Shown: positions 39,931 to 49,206 of the stretch, piece after piece | Layout of the letters: the number at the start of each line of letters is the position of its first letter | Numbering within the stretch: the first letter of the stretch is position 1 | Assembly: GCF_024623455.1 (NCBI RefSeq) | Contig: NZ_JANIPJ010000010.1 | Span: forward strand, 111,195 to 175,194 | Length of the DNA: 64,000 bases | Source: Paenibacillus soyae | Lineage (GTDB): Bacteria; Bacillota; Bacilli; Paenibacillales; Paenibacillaceae | Reading direction: 5' to 3' | Program-made: the position numbers and the translations under genes | Notes under the pieces: model-generated | The model's database searches: none | Told to the model about the DNA's origin: nothing | Seen by the model: only the letters and a program-made list of their open reading frames with translations

Positions 39931-41493
39931 ATGAAAAAATCGCTCGCTCTCGTTCTGTCGACAGTCATGGCCATTTCGCTGCTGGCGGCATGTTCAAGCA
40001 ATGGCAATAACGGCAACAACGGCAATGCCGGCGCCTCTCCTACGGCTACGGCGGACGGCGGCCAAGACGGCGCGCCGGAGAGCAAGACGCTCACCGCGCT
40101 GCTGGATAACAATCCAACGTTCCCATATAACGCGGACTGGCCGATCTGGACTTGGCTGAAGGAGAAGACGGGCGTGACGCTCGAGGTGCAGACGCCTTCC
40201 GGCAAGCTCGGCGAATCGCTCAATCTGGTCGTGGCGTCCAAGACGATGCCCGACCTGATGTACATGCCGAACCGCAGGGAGTCGAACAAATTCGGCCAGG
40301 ACGGCGCTCTCGTGGACATTATGGAGCATATCGACAGCATGCCGAACCTGAAGAAGTGGATGGAGCAGTATCCGGAGGAAGCAAAAGCCGCCCTGTCCCA
40401 TGACGGGAAGATGTACATGTTCCCGAACCAGGGCTTCGGCGAGACGAACCGTATGATCTGGCTGTACCGCGAAGACGTGTTCGCGAAGGAAGGGCTCGCG
40501 CAGCCGAAAACGTACGACGAGCTGTATGAAGCTCTGAAGACGCTCAAGGCGAAATATCCGGACAGCTATCCGCTGTCGATCCGTTACGGCCAGATTCCGG
40601 ACGAGATGAACACGAACATGACAGTGAACTTCGGGACGGGCGAAGGCGCATACTTCGATTTCGACGCGAAGGAATACCGGTACGGGCCGATCGAAGACAA
40701 TTACAAGGCGATGGTCGCCATGTGGAAGAAGTTTTACGACGAAGGGCTCATTCCGCCGGACTTCCTCTCCCTGCAGACGAAGCAGTGGCAGGACATGGTG
40801 TCTACGGGCCAAGCGTTCGTGACGGTCGATTACATCAGCCGCGTCGACTTCTTCAATAACGCGATGCGGAAGGAAAATCCGGAGTACAACATGCAGTTCA
40901 TGGCGCCTCCGGCGGGAGTGCCTGGCGGCAAGCAGCAAAATCCGTATTTCCACTACATGGAGGGCGGGCTGACGGTCGCGTCGACGTCGAAGAACATCGA
41001 GGACGTCATGGGGTACATGGACTTCTTCTACTCCGAAGAGGGACGCACGATGACGAGCTGGGGCGTCGAGGGCGAGACTTATGTCAAGGAAGGCGATACC
41101 AACAAGTTTAAACCGGAGTTCACGGACGTGACCGAAATGCGCAAGCAGACCGGCCTTCAGACGAGCGGCACGTACACATGGATCGACTATGACGCCCATC
41201 TGTCGCTGTTCTCGGAGGATCTGCGGAACGCGTACACCGAAGCGGCCAAATACGATCCGCCGGCGATGCAGCCGCGCCCGGCCTTCACGGAGAGCGAGAA
41301 CGAGGTCATCTCGCTGACGGGCCAGGCGATCAAGAAGCATCGCGACGAAAGCTTCGCGAAGTTCATTACCGGCTCGAGAAGCCTGGACGAGTGGGATCAG
41401 TACGTCGAAGAAATCAAAAACCTTGGCGTCGACAAGCTGCTGGAAACGTACAAAACGGCTTACGACCGCATGCAGGGCGTCGAATTGAAATAG
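39931..41493 (+). CDS. Sugar ABC transporter lipoprotein (LplA type solute-binding protein)
   Basis: A 520-residue lipoprotein with lipobox LLAAC (Cys21) and an Asn/Gly/Ala linker. The mature sequence has the LplA/YtcQ hallmarks: LDNNPTFPYNADWPIWTWLKEKTGV, YMPNRRES, LYREDVFAKEGLAQPKTYDELYEALK and a C-terminal SLDEWDQYVEEIKNLGVDKLLETYKTAYDRM. Given the genes downstream, it probably binds a GlcNAc-containing oligosaccharide. A CCTTCCTCTC/GAGAGAGGGAGG hairpin without a T-run at about 41520-41541 follows and may set the ratio of binding protein to downstream products. Confidence 0.95.
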   Translation: MKKSLALVLSTVMAISLLAACSSNGNNGNNGNAGASPTATADGGQDGAPESKTLTALLDNNPTFPYNADWPIWTWLKEKTGVTLEVQTPSGKLGESLNLVVASKTMPDLMYMPNRRESNKFGQDGALVDIMEHIDSMPNLKKWMEQYPEEAKAALSHDGKMYMFPNQGFGETNRMIWLYREDVFAKEGLAQPKTYDELYEALKTLKAKYPDSYPLSIRYGQIPDEMNTNMTVNFGTGEGAYFDFDAKEYRYGPIEDNYKAMVAMWKKFYDEGLIPPDFLSLQTKQWQDMVSTGQAFVTVDYISRVDFFNNAMRKENPEYNMQFMAPPAGVPGGKQQNPYFHYMEGGLTVASTSKNIEDVMGYMDFFYSEEGRTMTSWGVEGETYVKEGDTNKFKPEFTDVTEMRKQTGLQTSGTYTWIDYDAHLSLFSEDLRNAYTEAAKYDPPAMQPRPAFTESENEVISLTGQAIKKHRDESFAKFITGSRSLDEWDQYVEEIKNLGVDKLLETYKTAYDRMQGVELK

Positions 41494-41612
41494 GCTTCTT
41501 ACCAAACGCAGTAATCGCGCCTTCCTCTCGAGAGAGGGAGGCGCTCCTCTTAAGAGGCGATCCGCCGCATGACCGGTTTCTATCATTAAGCCAGTCGAAA
41601 GGATGATTTCCG

Positions 41613-44600
41613 ATGCGTTCATGGAAAGTATCGCGCATGCCGCGATTTGCTCTGGTTCTCGTTTTGTCGTTGGCGCTTGCTCTGGGAGGCCCGCTCGCCG
41701 TTCCTGCGGCAACCGCGGCGCCGGCGCCGTTCGTCTCGATTCTAAGCCCGCAGAACGGCGATGCCGCAAGCGGGGGCATCGTGGAGGTAAGCGGCGCTTA
41801 CGCCGGCGTGTACGACGTCAGGCTGTATATTAACGGCGTCCGCCAGACTGCCGTTGCGATGGACGACCCGGACGGCGATGATGCCGGCACATGGTCGTAC
41901 CCGCTCGATGTTTCGCGGTACGACGGCGGGATCGAGCTGACCGCGCGCGGGCTCGACGTCGCGACCCGGTACGGCGTATGGAGCGGCAAGGTGACGCTGC
42001 AGGTGAACAACGCGGCGGCCGCCGCGCCGGAAGTCGTCATCGTTAGTCCGGAGGAAGGCGTACCGCTCACGGGCAAAGTCCGGGTAAAGGTAAGCGTGTC
42101 GTCGGCATCGCCGGTAACCGGCGTCCAGGTTCGCGTGAACCGGGGACCATGGATGGACGCGAAGTTCGACGGCACGAACTATGAGTACAAGTGGAAGACG
42201 AAAGGTCTGGGCGACAGGACGGTCAGCCTGGAGGCAAGGGCGAGCAACGGGCCGGGCCGATTCGGTTACAGCCCTACCGTCTACGCCCAAGTGGGGGCGG
42301 GAACGAAAGAGCCGTTCGTCATGCCGCATCAGGACCGGGCGATGTGGATTTGGGAGCCCGAGAGCTACAGGCTGCTGCTGAATCCGGGCTCGCGCGCCGT
42401 GCTGGAGGATTTTATAACCGATACCGAAACATTCGGCTCGGACGCCGTGACGACGCTTTATCTGGCGGTGGGCAGCTTCGCGGGTTACCGCGCGCTCGAG
42501 GAGCAAGAGGAGGAGCTGAAGTCGTTTATACGCTGGGCGCATGAACGCGGTCTGCAAGTGCACGCGCTGATCGCGGGCGGCACGTCGCCGGCCTATATGG
42601 GCGCTTACGAGCGATACCATCATCACGCGGTGCGGGAGATGGAGCAGATCGTAAATTACAACCTCGCGGCGGAGGCGGACGAGAAGTTCGACGGCATTAA
42701 CGTGGATATCGAGCCGTACATTTCGCCGGATTTTAAGGATGCGAGTAAGTTTCTTCAAGGCGAGTACCTGGACGGTCTGGCCAAAATGATCGAGAGAAGG
42801 GATGCCGCGGGCATTAACCTGCCGTTCGGTCCCGCCATTCCGAAGTGGTACAATTCGTCCGCCCAAGGCGAGAGCATTACGTGGAACGGGGAGACCAAAT
42901 GGCTGTCGGAGCATATTCAGGATATTTCCGACTATATCTCCATTATGGATTACCGCGATTCGGCCGACGGCTCGGCCGGCATCATTGCCGGCGCCGCCGG
43001 AGAGATCGCATACGCGGCGCTGATTGGCAAGCCGGATTCCGTCGTCATCGGCGTGGAGACGCTGGATATCGCGAACAGCGGCGATCCGGAGACGATCAGC
43101 TTCTGGGAAGAAGGCCGCACGCATATGGAGGCGGAGCTCGATAAGGTGTATGCCGCTTTTGGAGAAGACTCCACATTCGGCGGCATTGCCGTCCACCATT
43201 ACGATTCGTACCGGCTGCTGCCGTCCTACTGGGGAGAAGGCGGCACCGCCTGGTCGCCCCCGGCGGACGGGGAGGCGCCGACCGCCGTCTCGAGCGGACC
43301 GGCGGCATTGGCCGCAGACTATCAGACGGTGAATCTGAGCTACGGCATGGCAGGGGATAACGGGGAAATCGACCGGTATATCGTGTACCGGAGCACGGTG
43401 CCGGACTTCGCGCCGACCGCCGATACGATCGCCGGTCTCTCGAGATCGCTGACTTACCAGGATAAGGGGCTGCTGCCGACCACGACGTACTATTACAAGG
43501 TTGCCGCGAGGGATCTCGCGGGCCATATCGGCCCCGTCTCCTCGGAGGTCGCCGTAACGACGGGCGATACGGAGCTGAAGCCGCTGATTGTGAAGGAGAT
43601 GAACATCGCGTATACGGGCAGCTCGGCCTCCGCCTCCATGACGGTCTCGGATTACGAGACGGGAGAGGTTTTGGCCGGTGCCGCCGTGGAGGGCCGGTTC
43701 ACGTATTCGGGCGGACGCTACGTCACGGGAGTGACAGGAGCCGCGGGTACGGTCCTGTTCACCTCGGAGGCTATCGCATCCGGCAGGCAGGTCGGATTCG
43801 AGCCGCGGCGGATCGCGTTGTCCGGCTATTATTTCGCCAGCGCGCATGACGAGCCGCATGCGACGGCGCTTACGCCCCGCGAGGGACTAAGCGGGCTGGC
43901 CACGGATACCGGAACGTGGAGCGCGGCTTTTGCGAAGGAGCGAACCTCATACACGGTGACGGTGCCCGCGTCTGTTGGCGAGCTGCAGGTTACCCCGACG
44001 GCCGCCGAAGCGTCCAGCGTCGTGAAGGTGAACGGCGTGATCTCGCCGGGCGGATCGGCGCCGGTGACGGTTGCCATCGGCTCCGGGCCGCAGGTCGTAT
44101 CCGTCCTTGTCTACAATGCGGACGGCACGACGGATGTCTACCTGCTGCGCATCGAGAGAAGCGGAGGCGAGGAGCTGACGGTGCCGGTATCGCGGGACGC
44201 CTACGTCTACGAGCATGAGCCGACCGGTAACTTCGGCGAGGCCCAGCTGCTCGAAGTGGCCGACATTCCGAACGCTTCCGGCGGGGGAGACCGGATCGCC
44301 TTCATGGGGGCCAATGTTTCGGCGATTGCCGATCCCGTCGTCTTGGCGAGGCTGTTCGTCTACGTGCCGGAGGCGCCTTCGAAGGCGGTTACGCTATCGC
44401 TCAGAGGGTACTCGGGTGCGCAGTGGGAGGAAGGCGCGGTGAATTGGTCGAACCGGCCAGTGGCCGGAGGAACGGCGCTCGGTACGATTCGGGTGACGGA
44501 AGCGGGCTGGTATGCGGCGGACGTGACGGCATTCGTCGCGGGGATCGCCGCCTCCGGAGGGCAGGCGACGTTCCAATGGACTGAGCCGAATACGGCAGGC

Positions 44601-44666
44601 GTCGTCATCAAGTTAAGCAGCAGCGAAAGCGATGAGGGGCAGCCTTATCTCCAAGTGAACACATAG
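41613..44666 (+). CDS. Secreted multidomain GH18-like protein
   Basis: A 1017-residue exported protein. The signal peptide covers about residues 1-36 (hydrophobic core FALVLVLSLALALGG). Two Ig-like regions (40-135, 138-228) precede a TIM-barrel-like domain (about 235-545) with FDGINVDIEPY at 359-369. This has the spacing of the GH18 DxxDxDxE motif, with Asn363 in the second Asp position; Asp360, Asp365 and Glu367 are in place. An FN3-like domain (about 555-650), a cadherin-like beta sandwich (about 770-850) and a C-terminal DNRLRE-type domain (about 860-1015) follow. It probably attacks or binds a GlcNAc polymer at the cell surface. The exact substrate is unproved. Confidence 0.8.
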   Translation: MRSWKVSRMPRFALVLVLSLALALGGPLAVPAATAAPAPFVSILSPQNGDAASGGIVEVSGAYAGVYDVRLYINGVRQTAVAMDDPDGDDAGTWSYPLDVSRYDGGIELTARGLDVATRYGVWSGKVTLQVNNAAAAAPEVVIVSPEEGVPLTGKVRVKVSVSSASPVTGVQVRVNRGPWMDAKFDGTNYEYKWKTKGLGDRTVSLEARASNGPGRFGYSPTVYAQVGAGTKEPFVMPHQDRAMWIWEPESYRLLLNPGSRAVLEDFITDTETFGSDAVTTLYLAVGSFAGYRALEEQEEELKSFIRWAHERGLQVHALIAGGTSPAYMGAYERYHHHAVREMEQIVNYNLAAEADEKFDGINVDIEPYISPDFKDASKFLQGEYLDGLAKMIERRDAAGINLPFGPAIPKWYNSSAQGESITWNGETKWLSEHIQDISDYISIMDYRDSADGSAGIIAGAAGEIAYAALIGKPDSVVIGVETLDIANSGDPETISFWEEGRTHMEAELDKVYAAFGEDSTFGGIAVHHYDSYRLLPSYWGEGGTAWSPPADGEAPTAVSSGPAALAADYQTVNLSYGMAGDNGEIDRYIVYRSTVPDFAPTADTIAGLSRSLTYQDKGLLPTTTYYYKVAARDLAGHIGPVSSEVAVTTGDTELKPLIVKEMNIAYTGSSASASMTVSDYETGEVLAGAAVEGRFTYSGGRYVTGVTGAAGTVLFTSEAIASGRQVGFEPRRIALSGYYFASAHDEPHATALTPREGLSGLATDTGTWSAAFAKERTSYTVTVPASVGELQVTPTAAEASSVVKVNGVISPGGSAPVTVAIGSGPQVVSVLVYNADGTTDVYLLRIERSGGEELTVPVSRDAYVYEHEPTGNFGEAQLLEVADIPNASGGGDRIAFMGANVSAIADPVVLARLFVYVPEAPSKAVTLSLRGYSGAQWEEGAVNWSNRPVAGGTALGTIRVTEAGWYAADVTAFVAGIAASGGQATFQWTEPNTAGVVIKLSSSESDEGQPYLQVNT

Positions 44667-44680
44667 AGAGGATGTGCAGC

Positions 44681-45469
44681 ATGACAGAACAGGTACAGCC
44701 GGTATGGATAGGAGAAGCGGGAAGGATGCGCGTACAGGTGTATGCCGACCGCATGGCGATGGGCGCGGAGGCTGCTGCCCAGGCGGCGACCGGCATTCGG
44801 GAGGCAATCGCGGAGAAGGGAGAGGCGCGGATCGTATTCGCGGCCGCTCCTTCCCAGAATGAGCTATACGAGGGGCTGATCCGCGCCGAAGGCATCGATT
44901 GGTCCCGCGTTACGGCTTTCCATATGGATGAATACATCGGGCTGGATGCGAATGCGCCCCAGCGGTTCGGGACGTATTTAAGCGAGCGGCTGTTCAGCCG
45001 TGTTCGTCCCGGCCGGGTAGAGCTGATCGACGGCTCGGGAGGCATAGAGCGGGAATGCGAGCGATATTCGGCCATGCTGGCAGAAGCGCCGATCGACATC
45101 GTCTGTCTCGGTATCGGAGAGAACGGCCATATCGCGTTCAACGACCCGCCGGTCGCGGACTTCCGCGATCCGCTGCTCGTCAAGGCGGTGGAGCTCGATT
45201 TGCCTTGCCGCCAGCAACAAGTGAACGACGGCTGCTTCACTGCGCTGGATGCCGTGCCCACGCACGCCATAACGCTGACGATTCCTGCGCTGATGTCGGG
45301 GGCACGGCTGTATTGCAGCGTGCCCGGCGCCACGAAGCGCGAGGCGGTAAGGCGGACGATGCGCGGCCCGATTACGACGGCTTGCCCGGCCTCGATATTG
45401 CGGGAGCATCCGAACGTGACTTTGTTCACGGATCTGGATGCGTACGGTCCCGCGGAAGGAACGGCGTAA
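44681..45469 (+). CDS. nagB: Glucosamine-6-phosphate deaminase NagB
   Basis: A 262-residue member of the NagB/6-phosphogluconolactonase fold. It converts GlcN-6-P to fructose-6-P and ammonia. Seen are HMDEYIGL (Asp83), GIGENGHIAFNDP (Asn149, His150 region) and the C-terminal PASILREHPNVTLFTD. The E. coli Asp141 and Glu148 positions read Asn and Asp; the Asn is common in Gram-positive NagB, the Asp less so. ATG 44681 has GAGAGG nine bases upstream. It starts 14 bases after the GH18-like gene, within the same operon. Confidence 0.88.
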   Translation: MTEQVQPVWIGEAGRMRVQVYADRMAMGAEAAAQAATGIREAIAEKGEARIVFAAAPSQNELYEGLIRAEGIDWSRVTAFHMDEYIGLDANAPQRFGTYLSERLFSRVRPGRVELIDGSGGIERECERYSAMLAEAPIDIVCLGIGENGHIAFNDPPVADFRDPLLVKAVELDLPCRQQQVNDGCFTALDAVPTHAITLTIPALMSGARLYCSVPGATKREAVRRTMRGPITTACPASILREHPNVTLFTDLDAYGPAEGTA

Positions 45470-45479
45470 GGGGATGAGC

Positions 45480-46697
45480 ATGAACGCGCAATCGGGCAAT
45501 GTGCTGCGAGGCCGGCATTACCGGACGGGCGGCCTTGTGGAAGTGGAGATGGAGGGTGGCGTTATTCGGTCGGTTAGGGTCGTCCCCGCCGGTCTATGCG
45601 AGGAAAACCAGCCATGGATCGCTCCCGGACTCGTCGACCTGCAGGTGAACGGCTGCTACGGGCTGGATATGAACGCGCTGCCGCTGCGGCCGGGGACGGT
45701 ATCGGAGATGACGCGCGCGTTGCTGCAGGATGGCGTTACTACGTACTGCCCGACGATCATTACGAATAGCTCGGAGGGCATAGAGCAGGCGGCCCGTGCT
45801 ATCGCGGAGGCTGTGCGCGGCGATTCGGCCGCGGAGGCGTCCATTGCGGGCATCCATCTCGAAGGCCCGTTCCTCTCGCCGGAGGACGGACCGCGCGGCG
45901 CGCATCCACTCAAGCATATCGGGCCGCCGGACTGGGATGCATTCCGCCGCTGGCAGGAAGCCGCGGAGGGACTGATCCGGATCGTGACGGTTTCGCCCGA
46001 ATGGCCGGGCTCCGCGGATTTTATCGCGCGGTGCGCGGAGAGCGGGGTGCTCGTCTCGATCGGACATACGTCGGCGTCGCCGGAGCAGATCCGGGAGGCG
46101 GTGGCGGCCGGCGCCGTAATGTCGACTCATCTCGGCAACGGCGCACATCTGACGCTGCCCCGCCATCCGAATTATATATGGGAGCAGCTGGCGGCGGATG
46201 AGCTGTACGGCTGCATGATCGCGGACGGCTTCCATCTGCCGCCCGCCGTGCTGAAGGTTATTCTGCGCATGAAAGGGAAGAAGGCGATTCTCGTCAGCGA
46301 CGCGGTGTCGTTCTGCGGCATGCCGGCAGGCGCGTATCGCCATCATATCGGCGGCGACGTCGTGCTGACGCCGGAGGGCAAGCTGCATCTGGCGGACAAT
46401 TCGAGGCTGCTGGCCGGCTCCGCGATGCCGCTGCCGAAGCAAGTCGCCTATCTCGCGAATCAGGGACTCGCGGATCTGGGCGGCGCGTGGGATTGCGCTT
46501 CGGCGCATCCGGCCGGGCTGCTCGGCTTGCCTCAGACCGGCGGACTGACGGCGGGAGCGCCCGCGGATCTTGTTTTGTTCGCGTGGTCTTACGATTCTTT
46601 AACCCTACTACAAACCTACAAAGCCGGCGTGCCCGCCGATTTAGGCGATCAGCCGCCGGCACGGCTTAGAAGGCCCAATGGAGGAGAACCGGCATGA
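45480..46697 (+). CDS. nagA: N-acetylglucosamine-6-phosphate deacetylase NagA
   Basis: A 405-residue amidohydrolase that makes GlcN-6-P for NagB. Motifs: APGLVDLQVNGCYG, metal ligand Glu in GIHLEGPFLS, His in SIGHTSAS and STHLGNGAH, substrate His in GFHLPP and catalytic Asp in VSDAVSFCGM. ATG 45480 (six bases after AAGGGG) is preferred to ATG 45474, which abuts the ribosome binding site. Its stop overlaps the GH20 start (ATGA), and the GGAGGAG for the latter lies inside nagA. Confidence 0.95.
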   Translation: MNAQSGNVLRGRHYRTGGLVEVEMEGGVIRSVRVVPAGLCEENQPWIAPGLVDLQVNGCYGLDMNALPLRPGTVSEMTRALLQDGVTTYCPTIITNSSEGIEQAARAIAEAVRGDSAAEASIAGIHLEGPFLSPEDGPRGAHPLKHIGPPDWDAFRRWQEAAEGLIRIVTVSPEWPGSADFIARCAESGVLVSIGHTSASPEQIREAVAAGAVMSTHLGNGAHLTLPRHPNYIWEQLAADELYGCMIADGFHLPPAVLKVILRMKGKKAILVSDAVSFCGMPAGAYRHHIGGDVVLTPEGKLHLADNSRLLAGSAMPLPKQVAYLANQGLADLGGAWDCASAHPAGLLGLPQTGGLTAGAPADLVLFAWSYDSLTLLQTYKAGVPADLGDQPPARLRRPNGGEPA

Positions 46698-48508
46698 TAT
46701 CCTTAATACCGCAAACGAAACAATGGATCATGAAGGAGGGGGCGGGCTTCGCGTCCGCCGGTCCCCTAGCCGCCGAGCTTCGGCTGGAGCGGGAAGACCC
46801 GCGCTTGGAGCGGCAATGCCACCGCCTGTTCCCCGGCGTGGCCGTTCAGGTAGAGACGGCATCCGCCGGGAGCGGGTATTCCGCTCGGATCGGCAGGACG
46901 GATGGGCAGGATGCCGGATCGCGCAAGCCTGCGGATGAGCAGGATTGGCCCATGGCGGCTGGAAAGAGAGAAGGCTATCGTCTGCGGATCGACGAGAACG
47001 GGGCGGCAATTTGGGCGCCTGACGCGGCAGGTTTGTTTTACGGCTTGCAGACGTTCCGCCAGCTGATGGAGCAAAGTGATACGATGCCTGCGGGGACGAT
47101 CGCGGACTGGCCGGATACGGCGCTTCGCTGCATGAATTACGATTTGCGGCAGACGTATTCGAAGCCGGAGCGGCTCGTCGCGTATTTGGCGGACTTCGCC
47201 CGTTACAAGGTCAATGGGCTGCTGATCGAATACGAAGACAAATTTCCGTTCGAGACGTATCCAGAGCTGGTGCATCCGAACCATGCGCTGAGCCGGGAGC
47301 AGTTCGAGGAGCTAAAGCGGGAGGCGCATGAGCATTTCATCGAGATCATTCCGCTGCAGCAAAGCTTCGGCCATCTTGAATACGTGCTTCGCCACGACAA
47401 GTATAAGCATCTGCGGGAGACGGAGAAATCGCTCGGCGAGCTGTGTCCGTCTCGGGAGGAGTCGTACGGGCTGGTGACGGGGCTGCTGGCCGAGATGATG
47501 GATCGCCATCCGGAATCGCGCTATATTCACCTCGGCTGCGATGAAGTGTACAGCCTATGCGAATGCGAGATGTGTCGGGAGCAGTACGACGGCGTGCGCG
47601 AGCGGGCGTTCATCGCATTCCTGAACCGGCTGATCGCCTTCACGGCGGACCGAGGCAAGACGCCGATCTTCTGGCATGACATGCTGGACAAATGCCCGGA
47701 GGAGGAATTGAGCCGGCTGGACAAGCGCGGTATTGCCATGATCTGGATCTACAACGGCCGTAACATCGACTCGGAGGTGTCCGCGCTGACGCTAAAGTTC
47801 CGCAAGCTCGGCATCGAGGTAATGGGCGCACCGGCCGTTCGCAGCTTCGATTGGGCGGAGCATCAGAACTATCCGGTCATCGTTAACCGTGTCGATAATC
47901 TGCTCCAGTGGACGGAGACGTCGGAGAGGCTCGGCATCGACTGCATGGTCGCCACCAACTGGACCGGACCGTTCAGCCTCGGCATGCCTTACGGCGTGTT
48001 CGAGACGACGTGGTACCCGATGCTGCTGCACGCCGATCTGTGCTGGAATAGAGGGAGCGATCCCGCTACGTTCATCGATCGTTTCCTGTATCAATTCCAC
48101 GGCATTGAACCGGAAGTCGGCCATGCGAAGCTCGGCAACTATCGGATCGAGGATTACTACGACATCATCTGGAAGCTGCGGGACGAGGTCCGGCTGAACC
48201 GGGATTATGCCGAGCTGATCGCGATCATGCACGATTACGAGAAGGCGACGGACCGTTCGCGCGCCATCCACAAGTATTTATACCGCTGGGAGCTGTTCCC
48301 CGGCGACGCCGCGGAGCGGCGCTCGCTGCTGAACAACTACCAGCGCAACCATCGCGGCCGGGAGGACGTCCGCCCGAGAATGCGGGCCGCGCTGGAGCGG
48401 TACCAGCCGTCGGACATGGCCGCACACTTCGTCTCGTCGCGCTTCTATTTGCACGACTACTTGGAGAAGACGATTTACCGGGAGCTCGGAATGAATTTGG
48501 AGGAGTGA
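46694..48508 (+). CDS. Glycoside hydrolase family 20 beta-N-acetylhexosaminidase (cytoplasmic)
   Basis: A 604-residue enzyme without signal peptide. An N-terminal GH20b-type domain (about 1-140) leads into a TIM barrel that begins RCMNYDLRQTY. The catalytic Asp-Glu pair is in IHLGCDEVYSL (Asp283, Glu284), as expected for substrate-assisted GH20 catalysis. Four cysteines near it (GCDEVYSLCECEMC) are unusual. It should release terminal GlcNAc or GalNAc from imported oligosaccharides. As no GlcNAc kinase is present in the operon, phosphorylation must be supplied elsewhere. It is the last gene of the operon, followed by a terminator. Confidence 0.9.
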   Translation: MISLIPQTKQWIMKEGAGFASAGPLAAELRLEREDPRLERQCHRLFPGVAVQVETASAGSGYSARIGRTDGQDAGSRKPADEQDWPMAAGKREGYRLRIDENGAAIWAPDAAGLFYGLQTFRQLMEQSDTMPAGTIADWPDTALRCMNYDLRQTYSKPERLVAYLADFARYKVNGLLIEYEDKFPFETYPELVHPNHALSREQFEELKREAHEHFIEIIPLQQSFGHLEYVLRHDKYKHLRETEKSLGELCPSREESYGLVTGLLAEMMDRHPESRYIHLGCDEVYSLCECEMCREQYDGVRERAFIAFLNRLIAFTADRGKTPIFWHDMLDKCPEEELSRLDKRGIAMIWIYNGRNIDSEVSALTLKFRKLGIEVMGAPAVRSFDWAEHQNYPVIVNRVDNLLQWTETSERLGIDCMVATNWTGPFSLGMPYGVFETTWYPMLLHADLCWNRGSDPATFIDRFLYQFHGIEPEVGHAKLGNYRIEDYYDIIWKLRDEVRLNRDYAELIAIMHDYEKATDRSRAIHKYLYRWELFPGDAAERRSLLNNYQRNHRGREDVRPRMRAALERYQPSDMAAHFVSSRFYLHDYLEKTIYRELGMNLEE

Positions 48509-48531
48509 CGGAAAGCTCAAGCTCAGGAGGA

Positions 48532-48568
48532 GGAGTGCCAATCGGAAGAGGATTGGGCTCCTTTTTTT
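48532..48568 (+). terminator. Terminator of the amino-sugar operon
   Basis: GGAGTGCCAATC pairs with GATTGGGCTCC (one bulge) around GGAAGAG, followed by seven T. Confidence 0.92.
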
Positions 48569-48692
48569 CGTATAGCCGAAAAAAATAAAAAACTTTTTTT
48601 AAACCTTGTCGATCTGGCCGTCCCCTGTTCGTTGTTTTAATAGAGGCTGAAGAAAACAGCCAAAACCAAGAGACGAAAGGATGTTGTCAAAA

Positions 48693-49091
48693 ATGGCAAA
48701 ACACACAACGTATATCATGTCGGAGGACGCAAAAGCGCAAGCGGAGTTTTATGTTCAAACATTCGGGGGAGAGATTCTGTCCGTGATGACGCACGGCCAG
48801 CTGCCGGGAGCCCGGGAAGAGTTAAAGGACAAAGTCGTGAATCTCAGCTTGATCGCCGCCGGCGTACATTTCATGATGTCCGATTCTGTCTTCGAGCCGG
48901 TTGTTCGGGGCAATGCCATTAATTTAAGCCTCGAGTTCGAGACGGAAGCCGAAGCCCGCGAGGCGTTTCATAAGCTGGCGGCGGGAGGCAACGTCATATG
49001 CCAGCTCGAGCCGGCCTTCTGGGGCTCCTTGTATGGACAGCTGGAAGACAAATTCGGAGTCAGATGGATGATTACGACGGCGGCGCAATAA
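48693..49091 (+). CDS. VOC family protein (PhnB/glyoxalase-like)
   Basis: A 132-residue vicinal-oxygen-chelate fold protein: AKAQAEFYVQTFGGEILSVMTHGQLPG, then FMMSDSV, LSLEFETEAEAREAFHKLAAGG and a last strand WGSLYGQLEDKFGVRWMI. The PhnB-like group is mostly uncharacterised. ATG 48693 is preferred for the family start, with AAAGG 12 bases upstream; ATG 48681 in the same frame is directly next to AAAGG. It is transcribed alone. Confidence 0.88.
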   Translation: MAKHTTYIMSEDAKAQAEFYVQTFGGEILSVMTHGQLPGAREELKDKVVNLSLIAAGVHFMMSDSVFEPVVRGNAINLSLEFETEAEAREAFHKLAAGGNVICQLEPAFWGSLYGQLEDKFGVRWMITTAAQ

Positions 49092-49111
49092 ACATAGCGG
49101 ATATTCCTCGT

Positions 49112-49163
49112 AACACGTTATATTCTATTAACTTTCGTTAATAGGATTTAACGTGTTTTTTTA
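49112..49163 (+). terminator. Terminator after the VOC gene
   Basis: AACACGTTA pairs with TAACGTGTT, with an inner TATTAAC/GTTAATA stem, and six or more T follow. Confidence 0.93.
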
Positions 49164-49206
49164 TTAGGATAGTTAATGATTAGTCTAGTAAGAGGAGTTG
49201 AACGTA

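Noticed and set aside
39994-41769. 591-codon minus-strand frame over the LplA-type lipoprotein
   Set aside because: Antisense shadow of a motif-rich gene; low-complexity Arg/His/Leu composition and no ribosome binding site. The same holds for the 705-codon frame at 41742-43859 and the 556-codon frame at 35478-37148.
45438-45479. Longer NagA start upstream of 45480
   Set aside because: The extension lies inside nagB and has no ribosome binding site; AAGGGG is correctly spaced only for ATG 45480.
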